A stretch of 64,000 nucleotides of DNA. It comes from Desulfamplus sp. (GTDB taxonomy: Bacteria; Desulfobacterota; Desulfobacteria; Desulfobacterales; Desulfobacteraceae). A program made the position numbers and the translations under genes. Below, in pieces: positions 1-8,493 of the stretch. Every line of letters starts with the position of its first letter. Positions within the stretch are counted from its first letter, which is position 1. The stretch is taken from positions 1 through 64,000 of the forward strand of contig JADFZQ010000007.1 in assembly GCA_015232455.1 (NCBI GenBank), written 5' to 3'. The notes under the pieces are model-generated. The model saw nothing but the letters and a program-made list of their open reading frames with translations. It was not told where the DNA came from and searched no databases.

Positions 1-111
1 CTCAAAAACATAGCCATTAACATCTGTCGTGAAATTGGCTTTGATTCCATCAAAGCAGCGTCAATTTATTTTGCAAGTAATGTCAAAGAGCTTTTAAAAA
101 AACTAGTGTAG
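1..111 (+). pseudogene. Transposase C-terminal fragment (window edge)
   Basis: An open frame runs from the first base to a TAG stop at 109-111 and gives 36 residues beginning LKNIAINICREIGFDSIKAA. This resembles the C-terminal tail of DDE transposases of the ISAs1/IS4-like type, which end in a leucine-rich 'LRNLAI-LLR' helix. Only the tail is in the window, so the family is uncertain and the element may be intact to the left. It ends next to the GHKL ATPase gene on the other strand, whose reading frame it interrupts. Confidence 0.5.
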
Positions 112-509
112 AACTTAACAGCCCTGCGGTTGAGTGGGGTGCTACCGTTATCAAGATAAGCACTTTCAACCATTAAATCTTTGAAATATTTTAAACAAAT
201 AAATCTTCCAAACCCTTTACCGCCTTTTTTTATTTTGTAATCAGAATATAAAGTATCAAAAGAGTTTCTGTTTTCATCTGTAAAGCCGATTCCATTGTCA
301 ATTATCTCAAATCCATTAACATCGGGTATGTATGAGCTTTCCCATCCTTGTTCTTTTGAGCGATTAACTATAATTGTTATTTTACCTTTTGTCTCTTTTT
401 TGCTTTCTATAGCTTCAACAGAATTGACAATCATTTCAATGATAGGTGTATAGACATTGGTCACTGATTTTATATTTTCAACCGCTCTTTTGATATTGAT
501 TTTGCTCAT
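66..509 (-). pseudogene. GHKL ATPase, 3'-truncated by an insertion sequence
   Basis: The first ~120 residues carry GHKL (HATPase_c_3) signatures: the N-box helix around IIEMIVNSVEAI, the G1 loop IDNGIGF, and the GKGFGRF glycine loop. These bind ATP in MutL, Hsp90 and MORC-type ATPases. After about SAYLDNG the frame runs into the neighbouring IS end, so the last ~30 residues are not native and the transducer and effector parts are missing. I chose the ATG at 509 because a GAGG ribosome site lies 6 bases upstream; a TTG 12 bases further up is less likely. It is the third gene of a minus-strand cassette with the two genes to its right. Orphan GHKL proteins of this kind are often defence-associated, but that is inference. 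Confidence 0.7.
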
Positions 510-584
510 ATTACGCCTCAATTACCTGTTGTTTGAAATTCTAACACCTGCTTTGTCAAGAGATAGTTCACCAACTCATTGGCA

Positions 585-1112
585 TTATTTAGAACCATTT
601 CCACTATTTTCAAATTCAATAGCAATATCACTTTCAATAAATTTAAACCAGTCCCTTAAATTTAGATAGACATAGAGCCAATCAATCAAAACCAACACTA
701 ACATGCCGCCAACTAAAGAAGGTGCTATTATTTTAAGCCAGTATGTTGTTGAAAAACCAATAGTAACTTGTATGATTGCTGTTATAAAAGAGCCAGCAAC
801 ACTAACAGCAAGAAGATTGCCGAGTTCAATCAATCCTTTATAATAGTTCCCTTTGTATTTATGATTAGATTGATAAAGATAACGTTTCTTGTATTCATCA
901 TGTCTATAAATATCATCTTTAATACGGACAAGAATAAAAGCTTTCATGGCTAAAAGAAAACTTCCTACTGTCAGAAATGCCGTAAAAAATACAAGTTGCA
1001 ATTTATTGTCATAGAATATTACGAACTTATTCGTATCTATACCGTACATTAAAATAAGCCAGCTGCAAAAAGCAGCTCCTATAGCAATAAAGTATGGATA
1101 ATACGCTTTCAT
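585..1112 (-). CDS. Small four-helix membrane protein of unknown function
   Basis: The 175-residue product has about four hydrophobic segments: near residues 5-25, 40-60, 100-120 and 130-150. Between the second and third is a basic, tyrosine-rich cytoplasmic loop (DDIYRHDEYKKRYLYQSNHKYKGNYYKG). The C-terminus is acidic and soluble. I do not recognise a family. Its start lies one base past the stop of the upstream gene (1114-2019), which implies translational coupling, and a GHKL ATPase gene follows. Soluble protein, membrane protein and ATPase in one operon suggests a membrane-acting defence cassette; this is inference from layout only. Confidence 0.7.
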   Translation of the reverse strand: MKAYYPYFIAIGAAFCSWLILMYGIDTNKFVIFYDNKLQLVFFTAFLTVGSFLLAMKAFILVRIKDDIYRHDEYKKRYLYQSNHKYKGNYYKGLIELGNLLAVSVAGSFITAIIQVTIGFSTTYWLKIIAPSLVGGMLVLVLIDWLYVYLNLRDWFKFIESDIAIEFENSGNGSK

Positions 1113-1113
1113 C

Positions 1114-2019
1114 TCATATTCGTCCCATCATCCAGTCATCAGCTTCAGCAATTTTCTTCAATTCAGCTATAAACGGCACGTTTTCAAGGCTGTTATGCAC
1201 ATTATCAGAATCGAATTCTGTTTTAAGCACAACGTCATTAAAATCAAATGTCCCTAACGACTCTGGCTCGTTGAGAAGTTTAAATTTACGCTCAATATTG
1301 TCTTCTTCTATGCCAACACAGCTAAGGCTTTTTAGGTGTGGATATCTACTTAACTCAATCACCTTATCTAAAATTGACTGATCGTGCTTGGCTTTAAAAG
1401 TCAGATGATGCCTTACAGTTTTTGCTTTTTCAGCTAATGGTCTAAAAACTTGGTCATTAAATACATACTCAGTAAATTGCACATCTATTTTGCTTATTCC
1501 GCGTAAATTACTCACAATTTCCTCAAATGATGTTTGTCTGAGCACAAGAGAATAGTTAAGATTGCCAGCATAGCGTTTTATTATTTCTGGTGGAGGGCTA
1601 TTTGGATCTTTCCCAGCATCTTTACAGGCTTGCTCAATAAGTATGTTTTTTAAATAATTGTAGTGCGACTTTAAGATTTTGGCAAATATGTGAATTGATG
1701 CAGAACCGTGATAATATTGAAATAATCCACGCCTCCTCTCTTCATGAAGAAGAAAAAAATTAAAATGTCCAAGTTCTCCTTTATTAATAGCTTCAGGACT
1801 TAACTTAATCCTGCCTTTTTCTTTCTCCATTCTGGGATAAGCTTTAATATTTTTGGCAGTGAGCAGGAGTCCTGTCCACCATCCATCATATCTATCAATG
1901 TAAATATAACGATTATCACCATTAGTATTAGGATTGTTCTGAATATGTGAATTGAGCATCTCCAGTGTGATATTATTCTTATCATTGCTTAACTCAAAGG
2001 CTTGAACAGTGATATTCAT
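1114..2019 (-). CDS. Conserved hypothetical protein, first gene of a three-gene cassette
   Basis: The product is about 301 residues, soluble, with no motif I recognise. It has an aromatic N-terminal section (YIYIDRYDGWWTG), a histidine-rich stretch (LGHFNFFLLHEERRRG) and a mixed alpha/beta C-terminus. I place the start at the ATG at 2019 because a strong GGAGGAG lies 11 bases before it; an alternative ATG at 2082 would add 21 residues but has a poor ribosome site. It is followed with a one-base gap by a membrane protein and then by a truncated GHKL ATPase, all on the minus strand. The grouping and nearby IS debris suggest an accessory, possibly anti-phage, function that cannot be proven from sequence. 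Confidence 0.65.
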   Translation of the reverse strand: MNITVQAFELSNDKNNITLEMLNSHIQNNPNTNGDNRYIYIDRYDGWWTGLLLTAKNIKAYPRMEKEKGRIKLSPEAINKGELGHFNFFLLHEERRRGLFQYYHGSASIHIFAKILKSHYNYLKNILIEQACKDAGKDPNSPPPEIIKRYAGNLNYSLVLRQTSFEEIVSNLRGISKIDVQFTEYVFNDQVFRPLAEKAKTVRHHLTFKAKHDQSILDKVIELSRYPHLKSLSCVGIEEDNIERKFKLLNEPESLGTFDFNDVVLKTEFDSDNVHNSLENVPFIAELKKIAEADDWMMGRI

Positions 2020-2198
2020 TTTTTGCTCATATCTCCTCCAATATTTATAATCTTGTTTGGCTTTAACACAAAAAATACTCATCTTTCAAGCCAAAACCAC
2101 CCCCGCTCCTTTTTTACTCTGGCTTTATTTATCTTGAAAAGAGATTATGTTTTATAGTAGATGAAAAACACGATAACCAAAAATGGCGAGGTGATTTT

Positions 2199-2441
2199 AT
2201 GCAATTAGACATTATAGACCTTTATCCAAAAAATGAGAGATTCTTTACACCTGAACAGTTCCTTAAACTGACAGAAGAAGAACGAAAAGATATTGCAGAA
2301 TCAAAAATTATTCCGCCAAAATTAGGCGGCAGCTCTTTAGGCGGATTTCTTATCAGATTCAAAAAGCCGATATATGCAATGGTGGGAAAAAAATGTTATC
2401 ACAGCAAGAGGCAGATGAGCTTTTATCAGAACCTAAATTGA
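2199..2441 (+). CDS. Small hypothetical protein heading a DUF6978/DUF1828 operon
   Basis: An 80-residue protein with the motif FFTPEQFLKLTEEERKDIAESKIIPPKLGG, preceded by a GAGG ribosome site. It diverges from the minus-strand cassette on its left. Its last 49 bases overlap the start of the next gene in another frame, so the two are probably coupled. The family is not recognised. Its size and position ahead of two larger proteins would fit an antitoxin or adaptor, but nothing in the sequence shows this. Confidence 0.6.
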   Translation: MQLDIIDLYPKNERFFTPEQFLKLTEEERKDIAESKIIPPKLGGSSLGGFLIRFKKPIYAMVGKKCYHSKRQMSFYQNLN

Positions 2442-2887
2442 CAAATCACAGCCACATTGATTTGAATTGTATAAAAACTGTTCTCAAATTACATTCAAAA
2501 CATGACGAAAGAATAAAATTCAGGCTTCATATCACTCAAAGTGAGAAGATAGAATTAAAACTGTCATGCCACCATGACTTTGATTCAATTCCTTTATTAC
2601 GAATAGATTTTAAAGGAAGACATAGAAACCCTGAAACTATAACTGACCGCGTTCCTCAAAAACTACATCCATACACTGGAAAATTTTTTGAGCTTAACGA
2701 ACCTCATATACACATCTATGTAGAAGGCTCTGGAATCGACTGGGCTTTGCCAATAAAAGAATATGGTTTTAAAGTCAGTGAAATTAACAATGTGTCTAAT
2801 CTTGTTGACGCAATAAGATATTTTCAAGATGAAATAAATCTTGAAACAAGATTGTTATTTGAGCTTCCTCTAATCAGTGCAGGTTAA
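2393..2887 (+). CDS. DUF6978-like protein
   Basis: The 164-residue product shows features I associate with the DUF6978 family: an N-terminal helix, a central LLRIDFKGRHRNPE segment, then EPHIHIYVEG and a WALPI motif. The function of the family is unknown. It lies three bases upstream of a DUF1828-DUF1829 protein, and pairing of these two families is, to my recollection, recurrent. Conserved His/Arg/Asp residues in the centre could be catalytic. A toxin-antitoxin or defence role is possible but unproven. Confidence 0.6.
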   Translation: MLSQQEADELLSEPKLTNHSHIDLNCIKTVLKLHSKHDERIKFRLHITQSEKIELKLSCHHDFDSIPLLRIDFKGRHRNPETITDRVPQKLHPYTGKFFELNEPHIHIYVEGSGIDWALPIKEYGFKVSEINNVSNLVDAIRYFQDEINLETRLLFELPLISAG

Positions 2888-2890
2888 ACA

Positions 2891-3676
2891 ATGAAAGCCA
2901 AAGAGTTATTAAATGAGTATTACGCATGGCTTAGAGACAATACTGCTGTTGAAGAAAATCTTCACAGCGGATGGACTGCCATTAATACGCCATTTACAGG
3001 ATTATTCAATGATACCATAGAGTTATATATTAAAATTAATGGCAGTAAAATAAATATCTCTGATGACGGGATTACATTGAATAATTTGGAAGAAATTGGA
3101 ATAACTCTTTTCAGCTCTCCCAACAGAAAGAGAATTTTTGATAACATTCTATTAAATTTTGGTATAAAACTCACAGAAGGTGAACTGCATACAGAATGTT
3201 CAATAAAAGATTTTCCTCAGCGTAAACATTTGTTTTTACAGGCGTTGATTGAAATAAACGATATGGCTATGCTGTCAAAGCACAGTGTTGCCTCTGTATT
3301 TAAAGATGATGTAGAAGAGTATTTAGACGAGTTGGGGGTAATTTATACAAAAGATTTTAAGTTTACAGGAATCTCAGGCATAGATTTTAATTTTGATTTC
3401 TTGATTGCCGAACACAAAAAAGAGAAAATATTAAGAGCTATCAATTATCTGAACAAAACGACTTTAACGACCTTCTTGTTTGCCTGGGGTGATATTATTG
3501 AATCAAGAAAGAAAGTGTCTAAAAAAGAGATTTCTGCATTAGCAATTATAAACAATAAGGCAAAAGATGTTAAAACCGAATATTTGGAAGCGTTAAAAAT
3601 AAAATCAGCAGATTATATACTCTGGACAGAAAAAGACACTGAAGAGAACATACAAAAGCTAAAGGCAGCTGCTTAA
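2891..3676 (+). CDS. DUF1828/DUF1829 domain protein
   Basis: The 261-residue protein has an N-terminal DUF1828-type domain (about residues 25-115, with INTPFTGLFNDTIELYI and ISDDGITLNNLEEIGI) and a C-terminal DUF1829-type domain (about 150-250, with FNFDFLI and a final ILWTEKD). The two domains usually occur in tandem and their function is unknown. It is the last gene of the three-gene operon; a strong terminator follows 34 bases after the stop. The GFD...FDFLI pattern of the second domain loosely recalls nuclease-like folds, but I cannot assign an activity. Confidence 0.75.
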   Translation: MKAKELLNEYYAWLRDNTAVEENLHSGWTAINTPFTGLFNDTIELYIKINGSKINISDDGITLNNLEEIGITLFSSPNRKRIFDNILLNFGIKLTEGELHTECSIKDFPQRKHLFLQALIEINDMAMLSKHSVASVFKDDVEEYLDELGVIYTKDFKFTGISGIDFNFDFLIAEHKKEKILRAINYLNKTTLTTFLFAWGDIIESRKKVSKKEISALAIINNKAKDVKTEYLEALKIKSADYILWTEKDTEENIQKLKAAA

Positions 3677-3709
3677 TCAACTGAGCTTACTCAAGACTTA
3701 AACCCCCGA

Positions 3710-3742
3710 AAGCCCACTCCTGCATCAGGAACGGGCTTTTTT
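3710..3742 (+). terminator. Rho-independent terminator after DUF1828 gene
   Basis: AAGCCC at 3710-3715 pairs with GGGCTT at 3733-3738. An inner TCCTG/CAGGA stem is closed by CAT, and the hairpin is followed by a run of T. It sits just past the DUF1828 stop. Confidence 0.85.
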
Positions 3743-3818
3743 ACTCTGGGGGAATATTTGCTTGGCAATATAACTACATGACAATATAATAACAATAAAA
3801 GCCTAATTAGAGGTTACC

Positions 3819-3937
3819 ATGAAGGAAAAAATTTAAATATAGCAATACCTGAGGATTTGCATTTATTTTTTAAATTATATGCAATTCATAATGGAACAAC
3901 CATGAAAGACTTGATGATAGAATTTATTGAGTCTTGA
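3819..3937 (+). pseudogene. Frameshifted ribbon-helix-helix (ParG/CopG-like) protein
   Basis: An ATG at 3819 gives only MKEKI before a stop, but shifting one base in the A-run at 3826-3831 opens LNIAIPEDLHLFFKLYAIHN and a further GTTMKDLMIEFIES ending at TGA 3935-3937. This is the usual beta-strand plus two-helix pattern of ribbon-helix-helix DNA-binding antitoxins. The frame change makes it a probable pseudogene unless it is rescued by slippage on the A-run. No partner toxin remains; transposase debris follows immediately. Confidence 0.6.
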
Positions 3938-4005
3938 AAAGAAAAAGGAGGTGATATTGGCGAAAAAAGGAAAGCAATACTTCAATCTACTCAATAAGCC
4001 CTAAA

Positions 4006-4440
4006 ATGATAGCACGAAACTTTTATCACACGGATGCTCCATTCCAGCCATTGTTGCCGCTTATGAACTTGACGAACGAACTATATCAGACTGGCAGCAG
4101 AAAAGTGGAAAACATGCAAACGCAGTCCATGAAGCTCTGATAGAACAACCTCTTGAGCATATAAACAAGTCCAGTCTGACGAGCTACGACTAAAGATAAT
4201 CTTAATCTCGGCGGTCTTGTGGATAGCAATGTTAATAGCCTCTTTTTCCAGATTGTGGTTGGGGGCTGAAGTGAGTCGTAGTCGGGGAGGTGATTTGATA
4301 AGTGCCATGATGACGCACACAGCACGTTGTTGCACAGGAAAAGTTTTATTAATAACAGATGGTCTGATTACTTATATAAAGGCGGTCAAAAAAGCATTCA
4401 GTTTTTCTGAAGGAACCAAAGGAAAACGATATGTATGTTA
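4006..4440 (+). pseudogene. Degenerate DDE transposase
   Basis: One frame from about 4018 reads LLSHGCSIPAIVAAYELDER and TISDWQQKSGKHANAVHEAL, a helix-turn-helix start typical of one transposase group. Near 4165 the frame shifts and continues with QVQSDELRLKI, LWIAMLIASFSRLWLGAEVS and LLITDGLITYIKAV, matching the 'QADE ... SRLWLGGEVS ... DGL.SYI' core of that same group. Two of the acidic catalytic positions (the D in QSDE and the D in TDG) are visible. Frameshifting and loss of the 3' third make it a dead copy. Confidence 0.65.
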
Positions 4441-4486
4441 CGGGCTACACAAATATCTATGCTGCTTCGGGTCTTTTTTTCAGATA

Positions 4487-4645
4487 GGCACAAAAATCCA
4501 TTTGTCCGTGGATTCGCATGGTATGCCGGTCAGAGTCATTATAACACAAAGTACAAGAACGGATTGTACACAGGCATCTCGCCTGATCGAAGATATTACG
4601 GCGGATTATATAGATTTTTTACAACCAAAAAAATGCCTCAATTAA
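4487..4645 (+). pseudogene. IS5-type transposase internal fragment
   Basis: Residues IGTKIHLSVDSHGMPVRVII followed by TQSTRTDCTQASRLIEDI match the central catalytic region of IS5-family transposases ('KIHLAVDAHGMPVR ... GTRADC'). It is fused without a gap to the preceding, unrelated transposase remnant. The two therefore form a nested or recombined IS scar that ends 30 bases before the oleC-like stop codon. Confidence 0.65.
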
Positions 4646-4674
4646 AAACTATTTTTCGAAAACTCAAGTATAAA

Positions 4675-6369
4675 TTACTCCCTATCTTGAGCAAGCATTA
4701 TCTCCTCTTTTCCCAATTTTTTGGCAGCCCAAATAGCAAGTTGTTCTCTAAATATCTTTGAGTTATGTCTTATATCAACTGGAAAAGATTTATGGATAAA
4801 AATATGTTTTATATCTTGAGTTAAAGGGTGAGACTCTGCAAGCTCAAACAGCTCTTCAATAAACGCCTCGCTATCTTTAACAGGTATAGATGGCTCAACG
4901 CAGATAATAGGTATCTGCATATCTTTTGGTCCAACTCCAACTAACGCACTTCTAAAAACATGTTTATGGTTATTGAAGACCGCTTCGCAAGGAATCGTAA
5001 AAAGTGTGCCGTTAGAGGTTATTACTCGCTGACTTTTTCTACCGCAAAACCATATTCGCCCTTTGCCATCTCGCCAACCAAGATCGCCCATCCTGTGCCA
5101 TGCTATTCCATCACTATCATTAATTTTGGCAAAAAGATCAGCTCGTGGATTCTGAAAATAGTGTTGTGTTACAATAGGAGCTTTTACCACAATCTCTCCA
5201 ACATCGTTTGCTTCAACTAAAAGATCATTTGACCACTGCCCAATATGTTCATCGCTAATTTTAATGATTTCAACTTGAGTGTCGCAAATAGGTCTCCCAA
5301 CACAGATACCAAAACCTTGTTCTGTCAATTTTCTTGTCTCTTGGAGGATTTCGTGGCTTCCAATTGAGATAACAGGAACTGCCTCAGTTGCCCCATAAGG
5401 CGTGTGAATTTCAACTTCAGGTCTTAACATAGATGAGAATTGCTCAATATTTGAAGGCGTTACAGGTGCCCCTGCAGATACCACACGCCTCAAAGATGGC
5501 AAAATAATTTCGTTCTCTTTTCCATATTTCCCTACTCTATTAAGAAGAGCAGGAGATGCAAACATATTGGTTACGCCATGATCTTCAATAGCCTCAATTA
5601 TCTTTTCAGGATTGGCAAGTGCAGGTTTTGTTGGATCCATATCTGGTATCACCGCAGTCATACCTAAGGCTGGATCAAAAAGGGCAAACAGAGGAAATGT
5701 AGGAAGATCAATCTCATCTTCTCCAATATTAAAATGTTCCTGTATCTGCCTTATCTGTGCATCAAAGTTGTTATGGGTATAAACAACCCCCTTTGCAGGT
5801 CCTGTGCTTCCTGTTGTGAAGAGAATAGCCGCCATCTCATCTCTAAATGTTGAAACTGTTGGAAAAGGTTTCTCTTCAGCTCTAAAAAGATGCTTTAGTG
5901 TATATCCATTCCAAAACCACCTTGTTCCTGCTGTTATCCATATCTTTACGGACTTAAAATATTGTGGACGGATTAATCTTAGTAAGTGTGCTTTTGGAAT
6001 ACCAATAAACGCTTCTGGATGGCTCTGTTTAAAACATGAGAGCATTCTGTTTATGCCCATTCCGGGATCAACTACAACAGGAACCGCACCAATTTTGAAT
6101 AGTGCAAATGTTGTGCAGAAAAAATCCATTCCCGGAGAGACCATAAGAATGGCTCTTGTGCCTCTTTTTATTCCAATATCTCTTAAGCCATAGGCAAGGT
6201 AATCTGATTCTGTCTCAAGCTGGGCAAAGGTCATTTGGCTATACAAAACTCTGCCATAACTATCTCTTGATGAGGGATAGACAATTGCTCTTTTATATGG
6301 ATGTTTTATGCTATTTTTTTTGAGCCAGTGGGAAATATTAACAGTGTCGCTCATCTCAGTGTCGTTCAT
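4675..6369 (-). CDS. oleC: OleC-like AMP-binding enzyme (beta-lactone synthetase type)
   Basis: The 564-residue protein belongs to the ANL (acyl-CoA synthetase-like) superfamily. It has the P-loop-like TTGSTGPAKGV near residue 193, the YGATEAVP motif near 330, and a GDLGWRDGKGRIWFCGRKSQRV hinge near 430-450. The segment FPLFALFDPALGMTAVIPDM is typical of OleC enzymes, which convert beta-hydroxy acids to beta-lactones in long-chain olefin synthesis. oleA, oleB and oleD are not next to it, so the substrate is unsure; a fatty-acid ligase is the alternative. The gene stands alone on the minus strand, its 3' end abutting IS remnants. Confidence 0.7.
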   Translation of the reverse strand: MNDTEMSDTVNISHWLKKNSIKHPYKRAIVYPSSRDSYGRVLYSQMTFAQLETESDYLAYGLRDIGIKRGTRAILMVSPGMDFFCTTFALFKIGAVPVVVDPGMGINRMLSCFKQSHPEAFIGIPKAHLLRLIRPQYFKSVKIWITAGTRWFWNGYTLKHLFRAEEKPFPTVSTFRDEMAAILFTTGSTGPAKGVVYTHNNFDAQIRQIQEHFNIGEDEIDLPTFPLFALFDPALGMTAVIPDMDPTKPALANPEKIIEAIEDHGVTNMFASPALLNRVGKYGKENEIILPSLRRVVSAGAPVTPSNIEQFSSMLRPEVEIHTPYGATEAVPVISIGSHEILQETRKLTEQGFGICVGRPICDTQVEIIKISDEHIGQWSNDLLVEANDVGEIVVKAPIVTQHYFQNPRADLFAKINDSDGIAWHRMGDLGWRDGKGRIWFCGRKSQRVITSNGTLFTIPCEAVFNNHKHVFRSALVGVGPKDMQIPIICVEPSIPVKDSEAFIEELFELAESHPLTQDIKHIFIHKSFPVDIRHNSKIFREQLAIWAAKKLGKEEIMLAQDRE

Positions 6370-6625
6370 TTAAGTCTCTTTTATGTTAATAATTACAGGT
6401 AATATTATTTTACTTAGTTTATCATTTTATCTTAGTTTAGCCTTTTGCGATACTCTTTTTGTGTAGATTTTATATTTAATTTTTACTCCAGATTATTTTC
6501 TTTGTAAACTTGAAACTGTTACTCTCTTAGATTTGCTTATTATGCTAACTCAATATATATTTTAGGATATGAGAAGTTTTAAAAGATGGGGTAAAGATAT
6601 AAAATAGTCGGAGTTAAATAAAAAT

Positions 6626-8482
6626 ATGAAATGGACTTTGGGACGCATTATTGATTTTGAATATTTTTTAAGACAAGATATGAGATGCAACGATAATGAG
6701 TATCTTAAAAAGAGAGATAGAGATATTTATAATAACTATATTTTACCAAAAGGGGTAACATCACGAAAAGAGATGCTTTTTTTATGGCTTAATGCAGTTA
6801 AAGAGTCAATTAACAATAGAAATAACAGCTCAGATATTTTTATTGGAGATATGTATGAAGAGTCTTTAACTATTTTAAAAGCTATTTTTATAGTTATTGG
6901 AGTTATGACTGGAATATCATTATGTATAGCTTTTTTTTCATATACAGGTCAGCACCCACTAAATGTTGCCTATTTTTTTGCTCTCACACTTATTCCTCAG
7001 ATTTGCCTGCTTTTCATACTTTTAGCCTCTTTTATAATCTCACGACTTAAACCTTATATTAATTTGCCGTCAAATGTTAGGTCAAAAACTGTTAGGTCGA
7101 ACGGCGCTCTATCTCTATTCACCTATCCTTTAATTGGCTTGATTATTGAGAATATTTTTATGGCTATTAAAAAAAGAGCAATAGAAAAGCTATTTGTAGA
7201 GCGTTCAGCAGAACAAAGAGAGCTTTTTATGTCAACTATTGGAATTATTAGACAAGAGCATCAAGTTTATGGCTCTCTTTTTCTAATACAGACTTTTATT
7301 TTAATGCAAATTTTTGGGATAGCTTTTAACTTAGGGGTTCTTTTATCTACTCTTTTCCGTGTATTCTTTTTTGATACAGCATTTGGTTGGCAATCTACAC
7401 TACAGATAAGCCCAGAGCTAGTTTATAATATAGTTAAAATAGTTGCAACACCTTGGAGTTGGATTTTTCCCGATGGAGTTGGTTTTCCTGATATTAATCA
7501 GATAGTTGGGAGCAGGATAGTTCTTAAAGATGGTATCTATCACCTTACAACAGACGATCTTGTTTCATGGTGGCCATTCATCTGTTTAACTATTCTTTTT
7601 TATGGTCTATTGCCAAGAGTTATAATGTTTTGCTCAGGATTAGTTGCATTAAAACGCTCTCTTGAAAATCAAAATTTTGATCATGGAGATTGCTTAAATT
7701 TAGTTAAGCGTATGGTTACGGTTGATGTTCCAACAAAACAAGCTAATAAAAGCCATAATGATTCTGCTTCTCCTATTATTTCAAAACCTGACCCTGTTGA
7801 ATTTGAACTAAATTTATCTATGACTAATTTTACTACTAAATCTTATATTGGGGTGGCTAATATTGAGCCTCATATTGTTGAGGTGTCTAATATTGCACCT
7901 CATATTGAGAAGATTAATATTGAATCTCATATTGAGGTGGCTAATATTGAACCTCATATTGGGGAGGTTAATATTGAATCTCATATCAAGGAGTTTAAGA
8001 GAGAGAAACCTAAAATCTCTTACATTGAAGATAAAGCCTTTGTTGCACTTATCCCAAATGACATCTATGAGCTTATAAATATTGATAGGTTTAAACATTT
8101 GATGAAAGAGCAACATTGTTATGAGGTTAGAAAAACATTAAGTTTTGGAATTGATTTTGATAAAGAGATAGATTCAATTAAGATGGAGTATGATTCTATC
8201 TTTGATGAAAAAAATGGAAGCGATAAAGATAAAAAGAACAATAACTTCGGGGTTATAATACTTCAAGAAGCGTGGTTGCCACCGATAAGAGAGAATCTAA
8301 ATTTTATAAGAAAAATAAGAGAAGTTGTGGATAAAAGAACACCAATAATTGTGGTTCTCACTGGTAAAGAGGGGGATACTGATTTTTTAAACCATGTTGA
8401 AAAATCAGATTATGAGATATGGAAAATTAAAATTTCAACAATTGCAGATCCTTGGCTCAATATTCAAACGCTTAAAGTGTAG
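6626..8482 (+). CDS. DUF2868 membrane protein with tandem-repeat linker
   Basis: The 618-residue protein starts MKWTLGRIIDFEYFL as DUF2868 proteins do. It has four to five membrane spans, at about residues 90-115, 120-145, 215-245, 270-285 and 325-345. A repeat-rich linker (about residues 408-457) precedes a C-terminal cytosolic domain with a Rossmann-like beta-alpha pattern. It is followed 11 bases later by a DUF3482 GTPase, its usual partner; the pair probably forms a membrane-anchored GTPase system of unknown purpose. The repeat linker is unusual and described separately. Confidence 0.75.
   Translation: MKWTLGRIIDFEYFLRQDMRCNDNEYLKKRDRDIYNNYILPKGVTSRKEMLFLWLNAVKESINNRNNSSDIFIGDMYEESLTILKAIFIVIGVMTGISLCIAFFSYTGQHPLNVAYFFALTLIPQICLLFILLASFIISRLKPYINLPSNVRSKTVRSNGALSLFTYPLIGLIIENIFMAIKKRAIEKLFVERSAEQRELFMSTIGIIRQEHQVYGSLFLIQTFILMQIFGIAFNLGVLLSTLFRVFFFDTAFGWQSTLQISPELVYNIVKIVATPWSWIFPDGVGFPDINQIVGSRIVLKDGIYHLTTDDLVSWWPFICLTILFYGLLPRVIMFCSGLVALKRSLENQNFDHGDCLNLVKRMVTVDVPTKQANKSHNDSASPIISKPDPVEFELNLSMTNFTTKSYIGVANIEPHIVEVSNIAPHIEKINIESHIEVANIEPHIGEVNIESHIKEFKREKPKISYIEDKAFVALIPNDIYELINIDRFKHLMKEQHCYEVRKTLSFGIDFDKEIDSIKMEYDSIFDEKNGSDKDKKNNNFGVIILQEAWLPPIRENLNFIRKIREVVDKRTPIIVVLTGKEGDTDFLNHVEKSDYEIWKIKISTIADPWLNIQTLKV
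7846..7995 (+). repeat. In-frame tandem repeat of 27-30 bp in the DUF2868 gene
   Basis: Five units of 9-10 residues follow one another: ANIEPHIVEV, SNIAPHIEKI, NIESHIEVA, NIEPHIGEV, NIESHIKEF. The DNA units share AATATTGA-CTCATAT and differ at a few bases, so the array is recent but diverging. It lies between the membrane part and the cytosolic domain and keeps the frame. Confidence 0.9.
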
Positions 8483-8493
8483 GTGGTGTAATT

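Noticed and set aside
4081-4335. Two minus-strand ORFs opposite the transposase remnant
   Set aside because: They are antisense frames of a recognisable transposase pseudogene and have no family likeness.
7846-7995. Possible CRISPR-like array
   Set aside because: Units abut without unique spacers, are in frame and code for a repetitive linker.
7814-8116. A 100-residue minus-strand ORF and a short plus ORF in the repeat zone
   Set aside because: Shadows of the NIExHI repeat array in the DUF2868 gene; repeats keep several frames open at once.
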